Below, piece by piece: positions 23,623-35,787 of a DNA stretch of 64,000 nucleotides. Within the stretch, counting starts at the first letter, position 1. Every line of letters begins with the position of its first letter. Source of the DNA: Sequoia sempervirens (lineage: Eukaryota > Streptophyta > Pinopsida > Cupressales > Cupressaceae). The notes under the pieces were generated by a model. It saw only the letters and a list, made by a program, of their open reading frames with translations. It made no database searches and was not told where the DNA came from. Location of the stretch: NCBI GenBank assembly GCA_007258455.2, contig VDFB02193867.1:530010863-530074862 (forward strand), written 5' to 3'. The translations under genes and the position numbers were made by a program.

Positions 23623-24897
23623 GTGAAGTTGAGGAAAGTAGAGATCAATTGTATTGTGAAGAAATTTTGAATAAACCCCCCTCTTTTCTATAAATTTAAG
23701 GTTTTCTTGAATGTTCTCAGGTGGTATTGGTCTGTAAAGTACTTTTAGGTTATAACATTGATTTAATTTGATAAATCATAGAGTTAGCTTCCAATTGGAA
23801 GAGGTTTGAAGAATTTTTATTAAGTTTGGTGCATTTGAGAATCTTTTTTTTCTAAATCTGTCTGGGAACCCTCATTTTAAGTGTTCGAGAGTTGAGTAAT
23901 AGCATAAACAATCATTCCACCAATGGAAGCCTTTGTAAATTGGTGGAATGGGTTAGTTTAGGTTGTTTTTTTCAATTTGGTTGTGTTGGCAGATGTAGGG
24001 GAAGGAAAATTACATAAGTTTTATTGTTGCCCTAGTTGAATTTTTATGAGTTTTGGCTTAAATTGGTGGCTATATGTTTTGTATAAAAACCCTTAGAGTT
24101 GATCATGTATTTTTGGAAAAAGCATGTGCAAGATATAATTAATTTTTTTGAAGATTTGGTTAGCATATTAGAGGCTTGGAGTGTGAATTTTCAATAAACC
24201 CTCATGTCTTCAAGCAAGGGTTTGGTCTTTTGATGAGTTTATCATTATTTTTCCTGTTGAAAGTGGTTGATTCTAAATTTTTATAGTCTGGTAAAGGTCT
24301 TCCAATAGATATTTTGGGTTGAGAAGTTGATTAGTTGATACATGCTTTGGAAAATAGGGCTATTTGGAGCTTGTTGTTGCGGGACAGTCAGTTTTAAGGT
24401 CTTTCTTTTCAAAACAACCATAGTCGGTTCTTTGATATGTTTAAAAGGGATTTAATGGGTACTGGAACCTATGTTTAGTTTTTGGAAACTCTACCTCCTT
24501 TAAAAGTTATGCCCATTTTTGGGTATGAGTGATGGTGGAATGAAGAACCAGTGTTCTAAGAGAGCTTTATTAGCGTGATACTATCAAATCTATGATGTTT
24601 AAGGTGCAGTAAAGGTGCAGTAAGAGTTTAGTGTCTTGAAACCACTTTTGGGTACATTTGTAGCCTTTGAAAACCATGTTCCATTGAAGTGAATTTGTGA
24701 GTGTTTTGGTGACCAGTCTAGATCAATTCCTTATATCTTTGGAAACCTTTGAATCGTACCATGCTTTGCATCAGTTTCATATTAGAGTTGGATTGATATG
24801 GTTGATTATGGAGTGTGTTGGTTGCAAGTGCTTGTGGTCCATCTTAAAGCTGCAAGAAAGAGTTATGAAAAGGTGTATTGGCTACAGACATGGAAGA

Positions 24898-25260
24898 GGT
24901 CTGTGATCACCATCCTCAAACAAAGATGAAGATGAAGAGAAGGTGTAGAGAGGTTCCCCACTAAGAGAGAGAGTGGGTAGGAAGTATCTTCCAAGATCTG
25001 TTGTTAGGTATATGGATGGTATGTTGTGAGAGATTGTGTGATGAAGCAGTGAGCGAGATGGGTATATTTCTAAGGAAAAGTACATGAAGAATGCAACCAT
25101 GGAGATGTTGAAATAGCAGGTATGAAACAATAATTTGATTTTGGAGGGAAATGATATTGTGTTGGTGTTCGATTTTACTTCCTTGAAAGTCAAGGATGAA
25201 TTGATTGTGGAAAAGCAAGATTGCTTGGGAAAGCATGATAAGGTCATTTCTGTAACATAG
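24898..25260 (+). pseudogene. Second stop-riddled coding relic, unknown family
   Basis: One frame from 24898 to the terminal TAG at 25258-25260 is free of frameshifts. It has seven internal stops (24904, 24946, 25027, 25039, 25042, 25114, 25123), all TGA or TAG and all explained by CGA or CAG to T changes. The peptide is rich in K, E and D, with stretches such as YISKEKYMKNATMEMLK and LILEGNDIVLVFDFTSLKVK. An open antisense frame (24882-25247) is Ser/Phe/Leu-rich and is taken as its shadow. It may belong to the same decayed element as 22914-23622; a TATAAATTTAAGG at about 23690 between them could be an LTR promoter. No function can be assigned. Confidence 0.42.
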
Positions 25261-25984
25261 ATTTTTGGGTGTCCAAGGTCTTTCTAGTGCTTCTAGGGTT
25301 TTTCACCTAAAAGGAGAAAGAAGGGCCAAAATGCTCATGTTACATTCAAAGATTATTCCAAATATGGATGGATTATGGATTTAATATACTTAGATCCAAT
25401 GTTTGAATGCAACAAACTAATAAGATTTCTTGATTAATGAAAGGAAACTAAAGGAAAATAACTTTCTTAGAAACACATTATGTAATGCAAAAGCACCTAG
25501 CGATGTGAACAAAACATAATAGAAATGGATGAGACTGAAAGTGCACACCTAGAATATGGATGGAGACTAGAAATCAATTTTGGAATGTTGCTTGATGGAA
25601 CCCTCAAAAAGAAAATCCATCTTAAATCCATATTACATTTGGATGCAGGGTTTCTATCTAAGGGTTTAGGGCTTTATTTGTTACAAATTCTTATAGGGTT
25701 CTACTTTTCCATTGAATCCTTATTGCTCATTGCCATCCATTTTAAAAAATATTATGTCCTTCACTATCATCTGGTAACTGGTCCCTCAAGCCTAAGTTTG
25801 GGTATTCTATTTTATAACGTCAAGTAAAGGATCTCTTAGCATTTACATCCTTTGCATTTTGTGACTTAGAAGTTTTTGATTCTATTATTCTCATGTCATC
25901 CTAGAGATCCCCTTCATTAAGAACAACTAAAGTGTTGCAAGTGTTTGAAGGTTTTCACTTAAGCCTCGATGACCATTGTGTTCT

Positions 25985-26650
25985 TATCGCTCATCGTTGA
26001 TTACTTCAAGATTACATATTTTGAATCAGTGACGGGCGATAAGGTGATATATTTATGATATCACTCATCAAAAATTGCTACTAGAGCTCCTATATCAAAT
26101 GCGTGATGAAGCGATGCCCTTTGTATTGTTGAAGGATTGCTCATTGCTAATGGTTTTCAAGTTTTAAAATTTTTATTAGCAATGAGGACTGCCTAGTCTT
26201 ATGTTCTTTTTTTTATCACTCATCGGGACTGATCATAAAATGATAAGTTTAGGATCAGTGATGAGTGATATGATGTAATTTCCTTTATATCGCTTGATCG
26301 CAGATATGTTTTAAATATAAGGACCGACATCAACAATACATGATATGTGATGAACTTTGTAAATCTTGTCATTGCTAATTGCTCGCAAACTGTATGAGGA
26401 TCTAATTAGCGATGAGTGATGGCCTTATGTTTTATCGCTCATCACAAATTCATTTTTTAACTTATGTTCCAAATTAGCGACAAGCAATGTTCTCTAAAAA
26501 TGGCTTCTTTTGCTAATATGATGAGACCCTATGAGCAATCCCTTTTGTGCCATTGATTTTTATGTAGGTGTATGTGTCTAAATATAGTGCCTCCACTACA
26601 TATACCATCATTGATAGGATCCTAGGCACAAAGTTTGAATTAGCGACGCA
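25985..26650. repeat. Array of short inverted motifs (TTAGCGATGAGTGAT family)
   Basis: A degenerate 12-15-bp word occurs in both orientations at least ten times: 25985-25996, 26058-26070, 26135-26150, 26175-26188, 26213-26228, 26254-26275, 26369-26385, 26404-26421, 26434-26449, 26475-26491 and near 26638. Forward forms read TTAGCGATGAGTGAT and reverse forms ATCGCTCATCG. Similar arrays of subterminal repeats bind transposase in some plant DNA transposons, but no transposon ends were found. Confidence 0.65.
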
Positions 26651-27404
26651 TGATGAAGGGCTTGATGTGACCAAAGTACATATCGCAGAACCAAGGGTTG
26701 AAGTTTCATTGTGGGGATGTTTACATTGTTAATAAGGCTGATGAGGGACAAGATGCATCTGTGATAGGAGACTATTGATGAAGGAAAACATGGAAAGATC
26801 CTAAGGATTTTGACTAGGACAAAAAAGAAAGTAGCAAAAGGACTAGGGAACCATTGATGAAGTTTTAAAATAGGATGATCCAATGGAATGAAAATCATTG
26901 CATGAATAATTTCATCACTACTTGCACCCTAAAACTTGGGGAAGATTGGTGATGAACAATAAAGTGTATAAGGAAATTTTCTCTCTAAGAACTAGTCTTG
27001 TGTACTTCGCCAATGTTAATGAAAAGCACAAATTAGGTTGGAAATACATGTTGATTGACAAATCACAACACTTGAGTTGGAATTGTTGTTTTCTATGAGA
27101 AAGTTGCTAAAAGTATAATAAAAAAAGGCTCATATCACCATGGATGAAGTTTTAAATGCTTTAAAATTGATGGCTTAGATTCAAAGCCGAGCTGTTAAGT
27201 TATCAACTCACTCGCATGAGGATCTCTTGAATCATTAATTTTGCATGCTTCAAACTACCTTTTTAATATAGATTGCTTGTTGATCACCTTTGTCATAATT
27301 TGAATGCAGTAAATGAGAGGTGTGGGTTAGTAAGGAATTGCATGAGTATTTATTATCTTAGAGTCAGCAAATAGACATTCTTGTCTTAGGAAAGTGGGTT
27401 TTCC

Positions 27405-27833
27405 ATGGTTGTTCAAGAGTTTGAGAAGCTGAGTTTGTTTGATTCTGAGGAAGATTCTCTTGAGGATGAAAGTGGAATGCAAGAAGCTCCTGATATGCCA
27501 AAAGGTAGAATAGGACTTGGGAAATCCAAGGATTATAGTAACAAGGAGAATTACCATCCATGGGACCAGATCATAGTTTCAAAAGAATTAGTCAAACATA
27601 GAGAGAAGAGGATGGTGGAATATGAAAAGAAGGAAAGGAGAGAGAATGAGCATTATAAGGCTTATCGGGAGGGATATAATTCTCCATGTGAATTTTTTGA
27701 TAACTCTTCTGATCATGAGGGTGACACTGATCTGGAGGGTGATTATTATCCCTTCTCCCTAGTACCATCAAGGGATTCTGATAAGGAGGTGGTGACAGTT
27801 TATCCAATCCCACCACAAGAAAAACATGGGTGA
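27405..27833 (+). CDS. Acidic, charged ORF of 142 codons, unclassified
   Basis: An intact frame begins MVVQEFEKLSLFDSEEDSLE and is rich in Glu, Asp and Lys, with a lysine/arginine/glutamate helix in the middle (KHREKRMVEYEKKERRENEH) and a second acidic patch toward the end (DHEGDTDLEG). It ends in a Pro-rich tail (YPIPPQEKHG). No catalytic or binding motif is evident. It lacks the Phe/Ile/Tyr bias of the chance ORFs around it, so it is probably a coding remnant, perhaps of a mobile element. Preceding sequence (about 26900-27200) has more coding-like pieces with stops. It was probably once part of a longer protein; the chosen ATG is simply the first in frame. Confidence 0.4.
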   Translation: MVVQEFEKLSLFDSEEDSLEDESGMQEAPDMPKGRIGLGKSKDYSNKENYHPWDQIIVSKELVKHREKRMVEYEKKERRENEHYKAYREGYNSPCEFFDNSSDHEGDTDLEGDYYPFSLVPSRDSDKEVVTVYPIPPQEKHG

Positions 27834-27963
27834 GTATCCTTTGAGGTTGATGAATCAGAGTGATTACTTTTCCTATTTTTATTTTTCATGAAACCATGCC
27901 ACTTTTGTTAGGATTGTCTTATTTAACACTCATGTGATTTCTTATTTCGAGTGTTGAGGTGGA

Positions 27964-28194
27964 ATGTTTTTGGGCCGATGTGTAGGAGATGTGTTAGACT
28001 ACTTGACCTTAGGGGCATGTATGTTGTTTCCAGATGATATACAAGTTTGTGATGAAGTTGTTATTCGAGAATCTTCTTTGGTCAACAAGGATGACGATTC
28101 AACATGGTTGCAACAAACTCTAATTTTTGAGGAGTTGGTGTGTCTTCATTCAAGGAATATGGAATGTGGTCTTTTATTCTTCCATTTTCCTTAA
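27964..28194 (+). CDS. 76-codon ORF downstream of 27405 ORF, unclassified
   Basis: Encodes MFLGRCVGDVLDYLTLGACM and continues with an acidic stretch (SSLVNKDDDSTWLQQ). It is separated from the previous ORF by 130 bp. It could be the next segment of the same decayed protein. No motif is recognised. Confidence 0.25.
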   Translation: MFLGRCVGDVLDYLTLGACMLFPDDIQVCDEVVIRESSLVNKDDDSTWLQQTLIFEELVCLHSRNMECGLLFFHFP

Positions 28195-29059
28195 ATGATT
28201 GCACATAACTAACTAGGAGTGTCTTGATTTCTAGTACAAATGAAACAAAATGTAAATGTAACTAAGTGTGACACTTTTTTCTCCCTTGTTCTATAAAAGA
28301 GATATCAAAGCTAATTCCATGGGTCAGATTCTAAAGTCTCAATAGGGTTTTAGGTGCAAGCTAAGTTCAGGAAAGGAACTTTGAATAGAATATTGATAAT
28401 AGGCTAGTAGTTTTCCTCGGATATGAAATATTGTATGTAGCGATCTTGAATAAGTTTTATAGAAATTACTGATATCGAAACAAATATTAGTCTAGAAGAA
28501 AATACTCTCCTATATGCATGTTACTTACAAGTTATAAATGAGAAATACTAATGGTGTTATCATTTGTCTTCAAATATTTTATTTGAATGTATTACTCTAT
28601 TTTTAGCTTTAATTCAAGGAGTTAATTAAAATTCTTGAATAGGGCTATAAACATTGTAAGGAATTACTTAATATTTATAAGAAGTAAATGTTTCAAGCAC
28701 AATGAGTTTTCATAAATGCAAAGTAGAATGAAAATAGTCTTCCTATCTCTAAATTGAGTAATTTGTAAATTACCAATCCTTATATATTTGACTCCATTGC
28801 TCAAATTGATGATACACTAGTCATTTTGTCAAAAAGTCTTGCATAAAATGAACAAATAGTGTTCCTAGCCCTAGACTTAAGATAGTACAATATTCAATTA
28901 AAATATTTGCAAGGATAGTATAGGTGGGATTATCCTCAATTCCTAGCAAATAGCTAGTCACTCACTTAAAAATCTACCAAATCATCAATGAGAAGGACCC
29001 TATTTACAATAAGTAGGAATCAATATGTGTATAAATGTGTCACTAATCAAATATACTTC
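28195..29059. other. AT-rich spacer, nothing recognised
   Basis: No coding relic or repeat structure is convincing. Confidence 0.5.
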
Positions 29060-30691
29060 ACAAAAAAACAATTGGCATTACCCTCCTAGGTTTCACAGAG
29101 CCTAAAGTGAAGGAGTAAGGACCATAAAATCCTATGCTCATTGTGTTGTCCACTAACCTAGCAGTTTTTCATCATAAAAGTTGGCTACATTTTAGAGAAT
29201 TGCTTAGTTTTGTTGGAAAAATCACCAACACTGCTAATGCCAATTTCCAGGCCTGGTGGGACTCATTCACCATTTTGGGCGAATCAGTCCTAGTTCTACA
29301 AAACTGTGTCAAAACCTATTTTAGAAAAAAGGGTATCTAAAAATGTAGAAAATCAAAAATTGACCTAGAAGTGGGACTCATTCACCACCCTAGTGAATAA
29401 GTCCACTTTTGAATTTTTGATTATTCAAAGGTGGAATTTGGAGCTCTCCGTCTTCACTTTAGTTCTCTATAAGGGTTTTCTTCCGAAACTCTAATTTTCA
29501 GGTTTGAAAGTGAGTTTTTGTTCATATTTTAACTTGATTAATGAAGGGAAGACTTGAACAACCTTGCAATGCAATCTTCAATGATTTACAAGCCTCAAAG
29601 ATTCCTAAATTTGCAAACACACAAGGTAAGAAAGAGAAATGTTGAATGTTAGGGCATGGGGGTTTTCCTTGGTCAAACCTATTTTAGGTAATTAACATTA
29701 ATGATGAAAGAATGTAAGGAAAAATACAATAATGGAGTTTATTACCTTGCCATGATGTTTGATATTGAAATTCAGCAGTAAAACATGAAGAATCATCTCT
29801 TGAATGTTTGAAAATTGATCTTGAATGACTTGTAATGTTAAAACCCTATCTTGCTTGAGAAGATAAATGATGAATGAGTTGTAAAATGAGTTGAGAGATG
29901 TAAATTAGAGCTTAGAAGGTTGTATTTATAGGAAATCCACCTTATTATCCCATAAATTGGATCCCTAAGGCCGACATGTGAAAATAATAAACTTAAATTT
30001 TACTTTTTCCCACTCAAAGGTCAGAATTAGGCCAAATGGGACTCATTCACCACCCATGGTGAATGGGTCCCACCTGGATGGGATTGATTCACCATGGATG
30101 GAAAATGGGTCCTATAGGGGCCATTTTTCCAACTAAGATACCAATAGATAAAAAAAATAAGGTTTAAATTGCAACATTGTCAATTATTTGATCAATGTAA
30201 GCCTTAGGATGCATAATATTGGGTAATAAGGACCTATTAGTGATGATGTAAAGAGTAATTAGGGCTTGGGAGACAAAATTCAACATGAAATTGTGATTAA
30301 ATACACTTTACAACACTAAAATGAGGTCCACATAGCCTAGGAAGGCACAAGAAGCAATGTGAATGTGTGGGGCACATTACAACACTAGTTTAACATTAAT
30401 TTTAATTCAAAAACCTTCTAGATTAGTTTGATAATGTTATTAAACACATTTTATAATGTTGAATTAGGGAGAAATGGGTTTATAAAGTCTAGAAAAGCGT
30501 GAAATTCTTTTACAACACTTTACAACACCTTTACAAGACATCATTAAATGCATGTTATTCAATTTTCAAGGGTCCAAGACCTAGTGTGGATGAATAAAAT
30601 GCCTCAGTACACTTGAATCAAGGCCTCATTAAGACCAAACTATCATGAACTATTCCCATGTAAAGCAAGAGGTGCATTTTTCTATGCCACA
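29060..30691 (-). repeat. Copy C 3' LTR (~1.6 kb, outer end approximate)
   Basis: On the minus strand it starts TGTGGCATAG straight after a purine tract (ACTAAAGTGGGGGGTAAA). It has a TATA box at 29923-29930, the family block ACC-AAA-AGGTTTGACCAAGGAAAA at about 29697-29659, and four imperfect palindromes of the GGACTCATTCACCA type (29258-29290, 29373-29404, 30038-30071, 30080-30112). Confidence 0.65.
29923..29930 (-). promoter_or_regulatory. TATA box of copy C LTR
   Basis: TATAAATA on the minus strand inside CCTATAAATACAACC, the U3/R position of the LTR. Copy B has TATAAATA in the corresponding place (47287). Confidence 0.65.
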
Positions 30692-30712
30692 TTTACCCCC
30701 CACTTTAGTGAG
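30692..30712 (-). other. Copy C polypurine tract
   Basis: On the minus strand, CACTAAAGTGGGGGGTAAA directly precedes the LTR TG. The equivalent tracts are at about 14471-14490 (A) and 54721-54738 (B). Confidence 0.7.
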
Positions 30713-31810
30713 AGGATGAACTTGCTTCAAAATCACACTAAATTAGACATTCAAGAGAGATCCAAGTGTATAGATGCAGATGAAAAAGAATGAAAAAGAT
30801 CAAAGGAGTTTGTACAAGCCCCTAGGATCAAAGATCCTAAGTCAGACCATCAAGATACAAAATCATGCAATGGCAAGAAAGAGAAAGATGAAAATGAAAA
30901 GGGTGGATCAAGCCTCAATTGTTTGTCTAGTTAGTTGTGGATCAGATCTAGGCTTTTGAAAAGAAGATGCATACTCACTCTAGGGAGATGGAACTCTTGG
31001 TTGTCCACTAGGTGAGAAATCCCAAAAGGTGAGAAATATATGTTAGTTGGTATGAACTCAAACACATAGGTGGCTATGGGGAAATTCGTGCCGCTAAATG
31101 GGCTTCCTACTCAACCATATCAAAGTTATACCTTCTAATAACTTTAACAAGGCTCCACAAAGGAAAATGGTTTTTGAGCTCTATGAGGTAAGAAAAACTT
31201 TGTATGATTGACACTCATAGACATTGTAAGTGCAAAATAGTGTAATGAATGTTAAAAGGGATTTTTCTTAGTTCGTGCAATGTCTCATCTTAGGGAACAT
31301 CATGCCAAATTTCTCCAAGAGAGGATAAGTGCAAATGGTCTCATCTTGTTTCCAAGAGAAGACAACTACAATGTCTCATCCTGAACAACATTGTACCTAA
31401 TGTTTCCAAGAGAGGGAATCACAAGAAAAAGAAAATCACAAAATGAAGTGTGAGTGGTGATGTGTGCCCCCACTTTAAAGCAACTTTGAGCACTATTACT
31501 ATGATAAATTGCTTTAAAGTGGAAGAATGAGAACATGAGAACTTACTCGGAAAGCCCTATGCCAAGTCATATGTTCTCGAGAAGCTATGTCATGAAACAA
31601 AGAAGCATGTCATATGCGAGCCAATCTAAGGCATGTCATCCACATCCCAAGCTCGCTCTTATGTATTCATGAAAGGTTAATGAGTAGCCAAAGGATGCAA
31701 CAACAAGTGACATACGAGGAAAAGGCTAGCGAACCCCTTGCCACCACTTAGTGTAGGACAAAGGTGAGCTGAAATGGTTGATGAAATGTAGGAGAGAGTG
31801 AAAATCAGTA

Positions 31811-32600
31811 TCAGTCAAAGGAATTACATGCCCCCACATACGGAAGCATACCAAACTCCTTAAGATGTTGGATTTTACTACTCAAATCCTTACACTCATT
31901 GGTGGAGTGACCATGAACAATATGATAGGCACATAATGGAGTCTTGGAATAGCATTTCTTTCAAGTTTTGGGAGGGAGGGTTATCAAGTGACCATGGAGG
32001 AGTCTTGACAAGATACCCTTTTGATCAATGATAAAAGGTGGTCTTGTAGTTTGTGACAAAGGCACATCTTGTTTAGTAGTAGATGGCATACTTACAAAAG
32101 TTTCTCTAGATTGTGAGATTTTGTTCTCACTCTTATAAGAGGAGGGAAAATATATCGAAACATTGGTGTCTTGTGAGATGAAATTGACATTAAACGATGA
32201 TGGAGGTGTTTTTTTTATGTTTGGTAAGGGATGATTTTCAAGACCACTAGTGTTGATGAGTTCAAGATGGATGAGTGTTATGGATGATTGAGGAGTTTGT
32301 TGCATGAAATTGTTGATGTTGAGTGAAGGTTTGTTGATCTCAATCAAAGGACAATAACCAATGCCATGAGTTGTTTGTTTTGTGATAGGGTTTATAGGGT
32401 TTTAGATACCTTTTTCTTGAGTGCCACATTCTTTTCCACTATATCCAAGGTGTTTCATGAGTTCATAACATTTTCCACAAAGCTTTTTCATTGCTTTTGG
32501 ATCAAGTGGTTGTTCATTATTGTGTTCATAAAAGGTTGTTGTGTATGTTGTATTTTCTTCCAAAGTATACAAGATATAGATAACTCATTTGTCTCTCCCC
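31811..32600 (-). pseudogene. Copy C polyprotein relic: G-patch, spacer, C/H knuckle
   Basis: The first part reads MKHLGYSGKECGTQEKGI, a G-patch with one glycine lost. An open frame (31961-32347) follows, with the peptide INKPSLNIN and a conserved ending LLHGHLITLPPK that copy A has as LLQGHLISLPP. After a break, CAYHIVHGHSTNEC (about 31940-31899) keeps all four ligands of the C-X2-H-X4-H-X4-C array. The frame ends TGA at 31813-31811, the same place as in A and B. Roles by family knowledge would be nucleic-acid binding in the particle. The relic has stops and frameshifts. Confidence 0.62.
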
Positions 32601-32619
32601 AAATTCCCAACCCTTGACT

Positions 32620-34119
32620 CGTTATCGATCACTAATTCATTTATTCTAGAATAAAGGTTGCATGATTCCTTTTACCCATGTACCCCTTTCCATATCATCC
32701 CATCTTGATTCCTCACCCTTTGAAATTTTACTAATTATGTTTTCTATATTTTTATACTTCTCATCCCTTTCATGTATTCACATACTCTTTGAGTTTCACT
32801 AATTCCTTAGTATATATTTTCAAAGTTATATTTTTTCCCTTCCCTTCAATTTGGTACTTACCATATTCTATTCTTGATCCTTGATATCTAACATTTTGAA
32901 GCTTATTACCTTTATAGGATTTCTTATTTTTATTTACCCAATTATATATATATATATATATGGCATGAGGTAAATCTCATCCATGACCCCTAAAGTCTAA
33001 AACTCTCACCTTTTTCACTATAAATTTTACCTACTCCTTGCATGATTGAAAAGGTTATTTATGAATATATTTGATTCCTTAACTTATATAATAGGGTTTT
33101 GATGACCTAATATACATTGTTCAGCAAGGTGAGGAATATGTGTATGTTGTTTCAATTGATAAAGGTGAAAATAACCTAGATTGTGATTTTACTAAAGAAC
33201 TTTATAGATAATAGATAGGATTAGATCACACCCATGATTAATTTTTATTTTATAGGAATGGATTCAATGAAGAAAGAGGGAAAAAAAATCTCATTTTCTA
33301 TTTAATGCAATATTTAGGGTTTTTATAACCTAAAAAATATATTCATGCCATGTCTAGGTCACCTTTTAGTGGATTCTGAGGGATTTTTCATCTTTGTACA
33401 CTCTTGAATAAATTTTCCTTTATTATTAAAAATGATGGTGAATAGAATTATAGTGATTTTATCACATTTTGTACTTAATAATTAATAAAATGATGAAAAA
33501 ATTAAGGTTGATGTTTTTAATACAATAACACCATGTTTCGTATAAAAAAATTTATTTCCGATGTTGGAGATCTATAGCTATGAGTTTTTATTAATGAAAT
33601 TGATTGTGTTTTGTGGATTTCCACTATACCACATTGTAGAGTATTCTAAGGTTTCAAATTTTGTTAGTTTATTCTCTATTTGAGTTGTTCTCTAGGTTTT
33701 GGAGAGGTAGAAAATGTAGAAAATATATGTAGTCACATGTATCCTTAGATATTTGTTTACATCTTAGAGGTTTTTAGTTATAGAGGTGTGGGAGGCCTCG
33801 TTTCTTGTAAACTTTATTTCACCACAATGGTTGGTGTTATTGTAATAGGTATTTGATACATTTTGTAACAATATTATTTATTACATATTATCACATGTAA
33901 TAATCTCTTTCCTAATATGGATGAATGTCAATAAGTTTTGGGATGAATCATTGAGTAAATGTTGTTATTATGTATCATACTTCTATTTTCAGTTACTATT
34001 ATTTTTGCAATGGCTAGATACAAATTTTTAGCCCAATAGGATGCTAATATTTAATATGTCGACGTTTATAGTTAGCAAAGAAAAAAATAAGTTTTTATCA
34101 GCACTTACAAAAAGTATAA
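32620..34119. other. AT-rich spacer, nothing recognised
   Basis: Contains a short (AT)n run near 32945-32962. No coding relic or element end is seen. Confidence 0.55.
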
Positions 34120-34124
34120 CTAGG
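34120..34124 (+). repeat. Candidate left target duplication of copy B (CTAGG)
   Basis: CTAGG precedes the LTR-start TGTAATGACA at 34125 and also follows the copy B right LTR end at 56881-56885. Confidence 0.55.
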
Positions 34125-35560
34125 TGTAATGACAGAAATTGTACTCCTCTGCATTTTCACATTTGTTTGGGCCCTTGTAGTCTAAATCAACTTAATTATG
34201 CCTTATTTTAAGGTGTTGTAAAGTGTTGTATCATACTTTAACACTAATCTAGGGTTTTGTTAATAAATTGGGCTTCTTTATGCCTTATTTGGCCTTATTT
34301 TGCATCCACAAGCCTTAATAAATGCATCATTATGAGGATAATTCGACATAAACCAACATCCAATCATAATTCATGTATTTTTGGATTGTATGGCCCAAAT
34401 TTAGTGATCTGCAACTCATAACCTAAGTTTCAGGGCCCCAATCTAGATTTCACATCATTCTAAGCCTTTCTTGAAAAATGTGTCCCAAAGCTTAGCCTAA
34501 TGGGACTCATATGCCACTTCTGGAATATGAGTCCTATGTGGCTTAAAACTAAATTAAATTCAATTCTTGGTGGGATTTTATTCTCCTAGACCTAATGTCA
34601 GCTTGCAGGTTGATCCCACAATAGTGGTTTACAATTTTTGGCCAAACTGGACACTGTTTTTTTTTTAACTAAATCTTCACATTCGAGCACCTATAGCGGT
34701 TAAACCGTGAGGAATTTGAAGATGATACAAACTAGAGTCTTGTCACATTTTGTCTTTAGATTCTAAAAATATGTTTTTCAAAACTTTTGGAATTATATTG
34801 CACTTGTTTTTCCATCTCCCACAAAAATTGGTTTTTTTCAAAAACAACATTTTTAAAAGTGACGCACACTGTATAAAGCATAACTTTTTTTCCTTGAAAG
34901 ATAAAATTCTAATTCTTTCAAATTTAGATTTGTAACTCTGATATCTAGTGCTTCCACTTGGTTAAATAGTTTTTTATTGAATATTTTTTCTTTAATCAAG
35001 TTTCAAAGTCAAATCAATTACAATTCAGACATAACACGACCGTATAATGCATAACTTTTACTGTATGTATCAAAAAAAAAAATCTTGGATCAAGGACTCC
35101 AATATCTGGTGCACTCATATTTTAAAAAAAAAAAAATTGATAATCTTCTATTTTTCCACGTGCAGAACAGAGAGTTTTGTTTTCAGTGAAAAACCTATAT
35201 TTAATAAAACTTAAAAAACAAATAGATAATATAATCAAAACATATTAAAATTATATTTGTTTGATAGCTCATTTTGAGGGCAACCTGATACTAGTTGGGT
35301 TTTTGAGATCTCCTCCATTTTCATTCTCAAATCAAGCTTTGAAGTGAAAAATTTTGAGCAATTTTGGTGCCTAAGAGGATGTGGGTGAAAATAAGTGGGT
35401 TTGGTCAAACAAAAAAAAAGTGTTCAGTCGAATGGGGGTTCCACCGAACCCATTTAACATACAATAACAAAATAGATTTGAATGGGGTTCGGTCAAACAT
35501 TCTAAACATGTTTGGTCAAACCCCCTCTATTAAAAATTAATTTTTAATATTAATATAAAT
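34125..35560 (+). repeat. LTR start of the copy B type, probably first part of the copy B 5' LTR
   Basis: 34125 to about 34460 aligns with 54739 to about 55175 from the shared TGTAATGACA start, at roughly 80-85 percent identity. The right LTR has an extra ~89 bp between two GGGCCCT words, so a deletion between those words is likely here. The sequence then continues with a GGACTCAT...ATGAGTCC palindrome (34502-34534) and, at 35421-35525, words of the GGTTCGGTCGAACC type that recur at 47054-47171. That recurrence suggests that 34125-35560 and about 46900-48523 are two halves of one LTR. The end is uncertain. Confidence 0.5.
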
Positions 35561-35589
35561 ATAAATGATATTCGTTTTAAATTATGACT

Positions 35590-35687
35590 TGAGAGAGAGA
35601 TATGGAGGGAGTGGGAGAGAAAGGGAGAGTGGGGGTAGGAGGGAGATATGAGAGAGAGAGAGGGGAGAGTGGGAGAGAGATAAAGGG
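35590..35687 (+). repeat. GA-rich low-complexity tract at assembly gap
   Basis: Irregular (GA)n/(GGGAGA)n purine run directly before the N block. Confidence 0.9.
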
Positions 35688-35787
35688 NNNNNNNNNNNNN
35701 NNNNNNNNNNNNNNNNNNNNNNNNNNNNNNNNNNNNNNNNNNNNNNNNNNNNNNNNNNNNNNNNNNNNNNNNNNNNNNNNNNNNNNN
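35688..35787. other. Assembly gap (100 N)
   Basis: Exactly 100 N, the convention for a gap of unknown size. It follows a GA-rich low-complexity run (35590-35687) that probably caused the break. Confidence 0.98.

Larger units (their letters stand above)
29060..32600 (-). mobile_element. Ty3-like non-autonomous element, copy C, 5'-truncated
   Basis: On the minus strand it reads G-patch (about 32500), C/H knuckle (31940-31899), non-coding region (31810-30713), purine tract (about 30710-30692) and LTR (30691 down to about 29060). It matches copies A and B along its length, including the absence of polymerase between knuckle and purine tract. Everything upstream of the G-patch is missing, and sequence above about 32620 is unrelated to A or B. 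Confidence 0.68.

Noticed and set aside
24882..25247. 121-codon minus-strand ORF
   Set aside because: Ser/Phe/Leu-rich antisense of a plus-strand frame with better protein character.
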